From: Promerops cafer
Taxonomy: Eukaryota > Chordata > Aves > Passeriformes > Nectariniidae
DNA: 64,000 nt
Assembly (NCBI GenBank): GCA_013398275.1
Contig: VZSE01002924.1
Span: 1-64,000, forward strand
Reading direction: 5' to 3'
Below are positions 36,295-44,900 of this stretch, piece after piece. Position 1 is the first letter of the stretch; every line of letters begins with the position of its first letter. The notes below the pieces were generated by a model. It had not been told where the DNA came from. It was given only the letters and a program-made list of their open reading frames with translations, and made no database searches. The position numbers were made by a program, and so were the translations under genes.

Positions 36295-36511
36295 CATGGA
36301 CAAGGACAGCCAGGATGTTCACCAGGTACTGAATGAGCTCAAGAACAAGTTCCAGGAGATGAGGAAGCTGATCAGCTCCATGCCTGGCATTGGGGTGAGC
36401 CCAGAGCAGCAGCAGCAGCAGCTGCAGAACCTGCGGGAGCAGGTCCGGACCAAAAACGAGCTGCTGCAGAAGTACAAGAGCCTTTGCATGTTTGAAATCC
36501 CCAAGGAGTAG
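36295..36511 (+). CDS. MED9: MED9: Mediator subunit 9, exon 2 (C-terminal part; exon 1 missing)
   Basis: After acceptor CTCTGCAG, the exon gives the last base of a Cys codon and then 71 residues starting MDKDSQDVHQ and ending LCMFEIPKE, with TAG at 36509-36511. This is the conserved C-terminal half of MED9 (human protein about 146 residues): an amphipathic helix with a Glu-Gln run (SPEQQQQQLQ) and a helical segment REQVRTKNELLQKYKSL that packs in the Mediator middle module and helps bridge transcription factors and RNA polymerase II in the nucleus. The Pro-rich N-terminal half belongs to exon 1, which appears lost in the N gap at 32716-32901. This exon has no frameshift or other defect. Confidence 0.95.
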
Positions 36512-37075
36512 GAAAGACACAGCTCCACTCTCTGGGTCTGAGATCCCTCCTGAATAGGGTGGCAGAAGTTGACATTTCTTTCTTTAGGTTTTGTGGTTAC
36601 AGAGCTGTGGCGTTGTGCCTGTGTGGACCGTGGGTGTGTGACACTGAGCCAGGACACCGTGTGCTCTCCTGGGACGATGGCAGCGGCACGTTCCCTTGAT
36701 CAGCTGCAGGACTGTGCACTTATATATCCCATCTCCTGTTTTCTCTCAGGGTGGGGTTCTTCTTTTTTATGTTCAAACAAACAGGAGACATTTTGCTTTC
36801 TCCTCACTAAGGGTCAAAGTACCTGCTGGTGAAAAAGGGGGCATTTCTGCAATTTTTTTTTTTTTACTTAAAAATGGCCAAACGTCAAAAAGGAACATAA
36901 GAAGGAAGCATGAACTGTTTGGCCCTGCTCCTGGAAAGAGTCTCTGGTACACTTTCCATTCCCTGTGTGTTGGAAGAGGAATGATTGCTTTCAATTACTT
37001 CTGTACTTCTCTTTCTAAACAATTGGTGGTTGTGTCTGAGATGAGTCAAATAAAGATTTATAAATTCCAAACTGC
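36512..37075 (+). other. MED9: MED9 3' UTR
   Basis: Runs to AATAAA at 37049-37054, followed by TTGTGTGTTC at about 37080. Contains a short poly-T run near 36857. Confidence 0.8.
37049..37054 (+). terminator. MED9: MED9 polyadenylation signal
   Basis: Canonical AATAAA with a GT-rich downstream element (TTGTGTGTTC). Confidence 0.8.
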
Positions 37076-38464
37076 CCCTCTTGTGTGTTCACTGAGTGGA
37101 TGTGGGCAGAGCAGGGGCAGGATGTTGGCAGCACATGGGATCCTGGGCCCAGATCCAATGTCATTCCCTCTTGAAACAGAGGAAGAGCAAGAATCAAAAT
37201 GAAGAGCATAAATTATAAAAGCTTTTAGTTACTCCATACTAAAGTCAGGCTCAACAGGACAGGTAAGTTCCACATCCAGGGGCTTCCTGCAACCACAAAC
37301 ATTTGAGCAGCTGGAACAGGTGATTCTGCTCAGTGGGATGGTTGCAACTCACCTGTAGCTCAGAGATTTACTCTGTCCCCACTGATATACTGTACTAGTA
37401 CTTTCTTTGGGAAGGTGCCAGTGTGTAAACTCTGAGTAAAGCAGAACACCGAGATAAACAAAGCACAATGTACACATTTTTTATTACTGAGATTGCCTTT
37501 CCACCAGCCATTGCCTGTCCCAGCTCAATAAATTCCTGTGTCTCATGCCTGGACGATGTTTTCCATTCTTTTGCCAGTTGCTGCTCCTGTGAAATCAGGC
37601 ATAGGCAGAGCTGGAAGAAACAACTTGTTGCCAAAGAAACGTCTGGCACTTAGTTCAGGAGCAAGTTAACTCTGTCAACTTGAATCCAAGTTTCAAGTGA
37701 AACTAAGATGGTTTGCTTTGAGATGGTTTGCTTTGCAGCCTAACTCCCCCACCATTGTTTTGTGGCTTCAGTATGATTTTTTTTTGCCATTAATATGTAC
37801 TAAACACAGATTTGTGCTGCTGCATGAGGGGGAAGCGGAGGTTGAGAATGAGCTGAACGAGAAGCTGGAGCTGGGAAAAGCTTTCTTTGAGGAGTGATCC
37901 TGTTTCCCTTTTACTTCTAGCAACGATCACTGCAACTTGTTATTGGGAAGAGATTAAAAACCATCACATGTAAAGGTGACCTTTCAAGCAAAGTACTTCC
38001 TTTACTCATATTGCAGAGTAAAAACAATATCCCAGCTGGGGTGCCAGTGAATCAGTCTGTGTTGACATCATTAAAGTGTGCTTAGTTAATCGGCAAAGAG
38101 CATGAAACACAATCAGCTCTTTATAACCAAGTGATGTCAGTTTGCTGGGTGACTGCAGGCAGTGACACGCCATGCCTGGCGTGGTGTGTGGCTGGCAGCA
38201 CCGTCACTCGGCGCAGAGGAGTGAGGAAAGTGCTGGCTCAGTGACCCCTTGGAGAGAGCAGCTCCCTGCCTGGCCTCTCGTTACCCTGTGTGGCAAAAGC
38301 CCGGCGGCTTGCAGAGGCGGGAACCTTTGCTCTGGGAGTCGGAGAAAATGGGGCAATACAGGGCTTGAGTGAGAGCCTGGTTTTGCCACCTCGGAGCTCA
38401 GGCCTTTTGTTTAGCAGGCTTTGCTATGGGATGGGACGAGGAAGCAAAGGAAAGTCCACAGGTG
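37076..38464. other. Convergent intergenic spacer between MED9 and RASD1
   Basis: Short spacer between two gene ends. It holds a 15-base tandem duplication (37707-37736) and a short, coding-like plus-strand frame ending in ELNEKLELGKAFFEE with stop near 37898, preceded by a plausible acceptor (AACACAG). Nothing supports a real gene. Confidence 0.5.
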
Positions 38465-39249
38465 ACATTTTTTTAAAAGATTTTATTAATTTGTAGAAAA
38501 AATAAAACATCAAGTTTCACCCACGGTAGAAACACTTGAAGATTTTTTTTTTTGTTCATGTCAATGACAAACAATACCTACATAAAGTGCCTATTATTTT
38601 ACTTTGTAAAACCCTTCCCGCTCCCCCCACCCCCCCCCAAATCTTGCAAATCAGACAAGACAAATGTAAACAAGAGTCAGTTTTTTGGTCCATCGGGGCT
38701 GTAACTCTGCAATGTCTTTGCAACAGCTTAGGAGTGTCTTCTGCATGTGTTTTGCAGACACAGATGAACACACAACACAGAGGCAGAGTCCGTGCACAGC
38801 TTCTCAAGCTGGAAAAAAAAAGAAAACCAAGAACCAACCCCAAAGCCCCAGGCAGATGCTGGCAGGCCCCTGCCCTCCCTCCTGAGGGCAGTGCCTGAGG
38901 CTGGGTGGTTTGGGAGGGAAAGGAACACCAAGGTCTGTGCCCTTCACACTCATCCTCCCACCTGGCTGCCCAGCAGCTCACCCCTTCCCTGTCTCTTTGC
39001 CCAGAGGAGGAGGCTGTTCCCTCTGACATCCCCTCCTGCCCTCCAAAGCCTCCCCCTTCGCATCCCTCGCTCCCAAAATGCACCCCCAGGGAGGGAGATG
39101 ATGAAAGCGGGAGGAGGGAGGCTGGGGGAGAGGCGACGCCCTCTCTGCCCGGGTGGGCACCAGCCCAAAGTCAATTCAGAAACGAGCATCTTTCCCCCCT
39201 CCTTTCCTTCTTTCCTTCCTTCCTTCTTTCCCGCGGCGAGCGGGGGCTC
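38465..39249 (-). other. RASD1: RASD1 3' UTR
   Basis: From the stop codon down to a minus-strand AATAAA (38487-38482). It includes a plus-strand C-run near 38625 and a TTCC-rich simple repeat at about 39197-39232 right beside the stop codon. Confidence 0.75.
38482..38487 (-). terminator. RASD1: RASD1 polyadenylation signal
   Basis: TTTATT on the plus strand, i.e. AATAAA on the minus strand, about 760 bases past the RASD1 stop. Confidence 0.7.
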
Positions 39250-39800
39250 CTAGCTGATCACGCAGCGATCCTTCTCCTTGCCGTGCCCGCCGCCGATGGC
39301 TTTCTCCCGGATGTACATGAGGTCACTGTGCACGCTGGGCCGCCGGGCGAAGGGGGCCACGATGCCGTACGCCTCCTCCGTGCCGCCCCGGCCCCCCTCC
39401 TTCAGCAGCTTCTTGCCTTTCAGCGCCTTCTTGTGCAGGATGTCGCAGTACTGGACCGAGACCTTGCGGTGCAGGTCGGGGCTCATCTCGCTGGGCAGCT
39501 TGGCCATTGCGAAGAGCGCCTGGAACATCTGGTCCAGGCTGCTGTTCCTCTTGGCTGAGATCTCAAAGTAGGCACATTTTTTGGGGTCCCCTCCCACCAG
39601 CTGCTCGATCTCCCGGGGCTGCACCTCCCGGTAAAAGTCCCGGTCGCCCTTGTTGCCACAGATGACCAGGGGCACCTCTATGTTCTCCTTGGTTTTGTTC
39701 TTCAGGCACGACTTGGTCTCCAGGATTTGCTGCTTCAGGCGCTGCACCTCCTCAAAGGAGTCTCGGTTGTCCAGGCTGAACACGAGGATGAACACATCTC
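39250..39800 (-). CDS. RASD1: RASD1 coding exon 2 with stop
   Basis: Acceptor TTTGTCCCCAG precedes GATGTGTTC (DVFILVFSLDN). Carries GNKGD, SAK and the CVIS box, with stop TAG at 39252-39250. The intron (39801-40018) is only 218 bp. Confidence 0.97.
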
Positions 39801-40304
39801 CTGGGGACAAAGAGGCAATGTGAGATGGTTGCAGGGATGGGGACACACAGAGACCCACTCCTAAGCCAAATACAGGCTTGGAGAAAGATGGACCAGGCAG
39901 CACCAAGAAGAGCTGCCCAACCACTTGAACACACAAAATCATACCTCCCTCCTCCCAGGGCTGCAAAAACATCCCCAAACTGAGCAGGAATCTGGCAGAG
40001 GGACCTCCTGACAGGTACCTGTGAGGATGGAGAGGCGGCGCATGGCTGGGAAGGGGTGGTTGCCCGAGGTGTCCAGGATGTCGAGCTGGTACACCTCGCC
40101 ACGGATGCTGTAGAACTTGCGGTGGAAGTCCTCGATGGTGGGCGTGTACTGCTCCTCGAAGCGGCCGGTGAGGAAGCGCGAGACGATGGCCGTCTTGCCC
40201 ACCTTGGAGGAGCCCAGGATGACCATGCGGTAGCAGTTCTTGGCGGGGATGCTCAGCTCGGCCTCGCTGGGACACATCTTCTTGATCATCGCTGCCAGTT
40301 TCAT
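39250..40304 (-). CDS. RASD1: RASD1 (Dexras1): dexamethasone-induced Ras-like GTPase, complete
   Basis: Two coding exons on the minus strand, 40304-40019 and 39800-39250, join in phase 1 to give 278 residues (human 281). The G-domain motifs are all present: P-loop GSSKVGKT (31-38), switch I YTPTIEDF (53-60), DTSG (79-82 region), GNKGD (144-148) and SAK (177-179). The C-terminal cationic extension specific to the RASD/Rhes group follows, and the protein ends in the CAAX box CVIS (275-278), which predicts farnesylation and membrane attachment. Cys11, the reported S-nitrosylation site of Dexras1, is kept. In other vertebrates the protein links NMDA receptor/nNOS signalling, Gi coupling and circadian input, and is induced by glucocorticoids. 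The acidic/Gly-rich linker near residues 228-238 is the only part that differs notably from human. Confidence 0.98.
40019..40304 (-). CDS. RASD1: RASD1 coding exon 1
   Basis: Begins MKLAAMIKKMCPS at 40304 and ends LSILTG at donor GTACCT (40018). Contains the P-loop, switch I and DTSG. Confidence 0.97.
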
Positions 40305-40540
40305 TGACGCCGGCGAAAGTGCAGCTTGCGCCGAGAAGGAGACGAGGAGAAGGAGGAAGGCGCTGCCTGCCCGACTGCTCAGCCCCTCTTTCCTCTCAGG
40401 AAGGGTCGGTGTGAGCTCTGCACGGCGGCCGCCGCGTTATATGGAGCCGGCAGCGACCGCCCCTCGGCGCGTCACGGCCCGGGGCGGCGGCGGCTGAGTC
40501 AGCGCCCGGCTCCGCGCCCGGTCCGGCCCGCGCCCCCCGC
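40305..40540 (-). promoter_or_regulatory. RASD1: RASD1 promoter with TATA, CRE-half and AP-1 sites
   Basis: Reading the minus strand, ATATAA lies at 40442-40437, about 135 bases before the ATG, which predicts a start near 40410. Upstream of it are a CRE half-site TGACG (40474-40470) and a perfect AP-1 site TGAGTCA (40495-40501), all inside a dense CpG island. A TATA box plus CRE/AP-1 fits the known stimulus-induced behaviour of RASD1. No glucocorticoid element is evident here. Confidence 0.7.
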
Positions 40541-40544
40541 CGGG

Positions 40545-40975
40545 CTCCGGGCTGCGCACACCGCTCCCGTCCGCAGCCCCGTTCGCACTCCTGGGGCTCG
40601 GTTACTTGGTCCCGTTCACAGCCCGGCTGGGGCTCCGGGTGCTTGGCAGCCCTGTCCCGTTCTCAGCCCCGTTCGCGCTCCCGCTGCTGCGCAGCCCGGT
40701 CCCGTTCCCAGCCCGGTTCGCACTCCCGGCGCTGCACAGACAGATCCCGTTCCCCTCCCGCTTTGCGCTCCCGGAGATTTACAGCCCGGTCCCGTTCGCA
40801 GCCCGGTTGGAACTCCGGTGCTCCGAACTCCGCTCGCACTCCCGGTCCCTTTCACAGTCCCGTTTACAAACAGATCTCTTTGCATCTCAGCACGGGGTCC
40901 CTGCGCTTTGTACCCGTCCCGTTCTCAGCCCGGTGCGGGCTCCCGGCGCCCCGCAGCCGGCTCGGGGCTCCCGGG
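40545..40975. repeat. GC-rich minisatellite upstream of RASD1, about 45-50-bp unit
   Basis: Eight or so diverged units of the form GCTCCCGG(N)GCAGCCCGG, then TCCCGTTCCCAGCCCGGTTC. It lies within and just behind the RASD1 CpG island and accounts for the long open frames on both strands. Confidence 0.8.
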
Positions 40976-41380
40976 GCTGGGAAGTGGGGTGACCCCGAGC
41001 TGCGGGAACCGGGGGCGGGGGGTGCAGAGGGTCCCACGCCACTCGCTGCCGTGGTTTTGCTCCGGTTTACACTTCCCCGGTGCAAATGCCCGAAAAACTG
41101 GAGAAAAGACCCCGTTCGGTGCGAGCTCCGGTACGCGGGACCGGGAGCAGAGAGAAGTCTCGGTCCCACCGGGGGCTGCAGCGCGGGATGGGGGCTGCGC
41201 GGTGACACCTTGACGGAGGCTCTTAGGACGGCGGCTTTCCTTGACCCCGACCTCGACCCTGATTCCGGTCCCGGTTCCTGTCCCGCTGCCGGTGCCGGGG
41301 CGCCGAGCGGTGCCGCTGCAGCGCCGCTTCTCCCCGCTAGGGGACAGGCGAGAGCCCGGCCGGTGGCAGCGCGTGCAGGG

Positions 41381-41586
41381 ACGGGAATGGGAACGGGAAC
41401 GGGAACGGGAATGGGAATGGGAATGGGAATGGGAATGGGAACGGGAACGGGAATGGGAATGGGAACGGGAATGGGAATGGGAATGGGAACGAAAATGGGA
41501 ATGGGAATGGGGACAGGAATGGGAATGGGAATGGGAATGGGAATGGGAATGGGAATGGGAATGGGAATGGGAATGGGAATGGGAGC
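41381..41586. repeat. (GGGAAT)n hexanucleotide array
   Basis: About 34 units of GGGAAT with scattered GGGAAC variants and one irregular section (GAAAAT at 41491, GGGGACAGGAAT at 41509-41520). The last ten full units are perfect. A six-base period keeps all frames open, producing spurious proteins (Met-Gly, Trp-Glu and Ile-Pro dipeptide runs). Confidence 0.97.
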
Positions 41587-41614
41587 GGTGCCGTACTGGG
41601 AGAACTGGGAATGG

Positions 41615-41968
41615 TCAGCCTTGGGAATAGAAGGCTCCAAGGAGAACTTAGAGCCCCTTCCAGTACTTAGGAGTACCTAAGGGTGCTCCAAGAGAGATGG
41701 AGAGGGACTTTGGACAAGGGGGAATGGCTTCACACTAACAGATGGCAGAATTAGATGGTATATTCCGAAGAAATTCTTCCCTCTGAGGGTGGTGAGGCAC
41801 TGGAATAGGTTGCCCAGACTGGCTGCACCCATAGCTGGAATTGTCCAAGGCCAGGTAGGACGGGACTTGGAGCAATCTTGTTTAGCAGAAGGTGTCCCTG
41901 CCCATGGCAGGGGGTGGTTCAAGATGAGCTTTAGGGTCCCTTTTAACCCAGCCTGTTCTATGATTAAA
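41615..41968 (+). mobile_element. CR1 LINE 3' segment, plus orientation, with A-rich tail
   Basis: Begins TCAGCCTTGGGAATAGAAGG, continues CTTAGAGCCCCTTCCAGTAC, GGAATGGCTTCACACTAACA and CCATGGCAGGGGGTGGTTC, and ends TTCTATGATT. It is followed by an A-rich run with CAAA interruptions (41965-42030). Confidence 0.95.
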
Positions 41969-44900
41969 AAAAAAACCAAACAAAAAACCAAAAAAACAAA
42001 ACCCACCCCCACCAACAAAAAAAGTCTTAGCAAAAGGTGATACTTCAATAAGGTTCAGGGCAGCAGAAGCCTCACCTATAACATGGAGAGGGACCTCAGG
42101 GACAGCCAGAACACACAGACTGGGGCAGAGCAGTGCCTTTCATCAGCACCACTTTGGAAATGGATGGTGCTGAGATTCTCATCTCCCCTGAGTGTGCTGT
42201 CAGCCTTGGATATTAATTTAAACACTCTGGGAAGGCTTACGGAGGGATTGTGGTTGTCTGTGGTTGTCTGGAAGGGAGCAGCAGCTTGAACAGCCCCATC
42301 CCTGCCTGCAGGGAAACATCCTGCCCGGAGGCACAAGGACACTTGGAGGAGAGAAAGTGGGACAGTTTCCTGTGTTTATTCATCTGTGTGCGAGGCAGCG
42401 AGGAAGTTTAATAGCCGAACACAAAGCCCAAATGTATCACCCCAAATAACAAAAAGATCATTTAATTGAAGCGGTTGATGGAAAACAACAGGGGGAGTAG
42501 GAAGTGGCAACCTCTGGAGGACAGACAAATCGAATATCTCGATCAGCATTTATTGTTGGCCGTACAACTATTAATAGAGTCAGGGACAGGTAAAAATAGC
42601 CTGCTTGAAACCTGCTCCTGGCTGACAGGAAAAAAATCCATTTGCTCCTTCTAAACAGTTCCTTGGGCACAGCATGCCAGGAGACAGATGTGCACTGAGA
42701 TCCTGTGGGCTTGGTGGAGTGGGACCAGAGCCAGGGGACCCCCTGACAGCAAGGACAGCATGGCAGGGACCTGGGGTGGGTGGAGGAGAGCTGCTGGTGG
42801 TGGGAGCTCCCAGAGAAGAGGATGTGGGCACTGCCTGTGCCATCCCAGAGCCCAGCTCCTCATGGAGTCACGCAGAGCCCGAGCAGGGAGCATTACACAG
42901 CATTAGCTGAGTCCTCCCGGGCTCATCTAGAAACTCATCTCCTGTAGGAGCAAAGCACATTTGCTGGGAGCTGCTGCCAGTGATTGATGATAAAGGATCC
43001 ACCTCGCTGCAAGGCAAAGCCTTCCCACAGTTCTGACTCTTTTACAAATCACCACCTATTTCTGACCTGACTGCAAACAGCCCAAGGCTTAAGCAGAGGC
43101 AGGTAAAAGGGCATTTCCCCCAGGGCTGCCAGAGTTTGTCTCTGCTATTTGTGGGATGTTTTGCTCCTTGCCTGGTTTTGGAGGATAGAATCTCTTTCAT
43201 GCAGCAGCTCAGCCAGAGCCTCAGGCAGGATGCTCTGCAGGAACCCCAGCGACACCTTTAATGGAATCACCTTCAGCACAGATCAATCCTTGTTTTCTTG
43301 CTATTTCCCTCCCTATTTGCACCCTCCTCAGTTTACCAGCCACCTGCCAGCCAGCAAAACCCACCCTGTGTCTGCGAGCAAGTGGCTGAGGAAAGGAAAT
43401 TCCACGAAAGTCACACAAACATCCTGGTGACAGAACACGCGGCTCCCCAGGGCCCGGCTTGGACGAGCTGTGCAGCAGCAAAACAGAGCTCACAGCAGCA
43501 GCACCACGGCAAAAATGTAGGAAGCAAAATGTTCCAGGAAGCAGGAGCGGCACCGGGGCGCCCAGCACAGGGACAGGCGAGCGGGGGATACTCGGAAAAG
43601 GACAATTACATCAGAACATGAGTTTGGCCTCCGAGTGTGCTGCGGAGCTGGGAAGGATCATCCCCCCGGGGCCGGGCTGGCCTCGGCTCATGGCCGGGTC
43701 CTGCGGGTCTGAGCGGTGACCCGGGACTGGAAAAGCCATTTGTGCCATTCCCAGCTGGCACACGCTGACCCTGCAGCTGTCCCGGGCCACGGAGAGGGGC
43801 ACACCCCACGTGAGCTCCTTGCCATCGCCGTTCAGATGCTTCTCAGCCTACCAAGGGCTCATCCCTGCTGCAGCAGCACACAGCATTGCCGGGCTCTGCA
43901 GCAACCACGCACACGGAGCCAAGCCCAGCTCTCCTGGTTCTCCAGTTCCTGCTTTTCTCCCCCAGGACTGTTCTTTGGACAGGGCCCTCTCCCTGGGGGC
44001 TGTACAGCAAGCTGGTGTCCAGCTCCTTACCCCGCTCCCAAAGAACCAGTGTGGGCTGTGCATTTTCCAGCAGCTGCTGGTGAACAGCAGGCACTTGTGG
44101 GACCCCAAATCATGCCCTGGCTGCTCCCTCGGGGTGGGAGAAGGAGTGAATGGCCAGAGGAAGAGGGGAGCATCTGGGTAGAGAAGGGAAGGGAGGCTTT
44201 AGCCATAGTTCTTGCTTGTTCCCCTGAGGAAAAGCATCTGATTAAATCAAGATGCAGCATCCAGGGTTGCTATTCATTCCCTATATTATTAGCTTGTCTC
44301 ATTTTATTAAATCTCTTTAAGGCTTTTCAGAAGAAGCACGTAATTCCCAAAATATAATTTTTCCCAGATGAGTTATGATGCAGAAACTGCTCCTTCTCTG
44401 GGGACCGGGGGGCGACTTTATTTGTTTCCCTCCCCCACCCCCTGCTTCTTTAGCAACACTTTTCATGTCTCTTGATTCCTTTTAGCTCTTGGGATTTGAT
44501 GAACAGAGAATCTGAAAGCCTGAGATGTCTCAAATCCCCAGTTCCTGGAGTTATGCAGGCGAAGAGTGGCAAGAGGTCCCTCAAGACCCCATCCCTGTGC
44601 TCAGTGTGATGCAGCTCCGAGCCAGGAGCACCCTGGAAATCCCCTGCTCCCAGTTTCCACCTCCTTTCATCCCATCCTCTTGCCCACAGGTCACGCAACA
44701 TCGTGCCAGCATGAACAAAGGTGCCTCCACGTCCTGGATGTGTCCCCCAAACTCCAGCACCTTCTGCTCCCTTCCAAAGAGCAGAGTTTCCTCCAGCTTC
44801 TCTGGGATTAGAGACAAATGCCACCTGTAACCAGAGATAGGCAGAACTGGGCTTGGAATACACGGCACAGGGGAGAGGGAGGCTTGGTGACCACAGTGGA

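Noticed and set aside
37313..37327. Glucocorticoid-response-like 15-mer (GGAACAGGTGATTCT) downstream of RASD1
   Set aside because: RASD1 has a reported downstream glucocorticoid element in human, but this match has several mismatches in the half-sites and is expected by chance in DNA of this length.
39278..40307. Plus-strand frames over RASD1
   Set aside because: Antisense shadows of the RASD1 exons, which are unmistakable on the minus strand.
40643..41680. Plus-strand 345-residue frame and the 258-residue minus-strand frame opposite it
   Set aside because: Both are created by the GC-rich minisatellite and the 6-bp array, which keep all frames open. The products are dipeptide runs.
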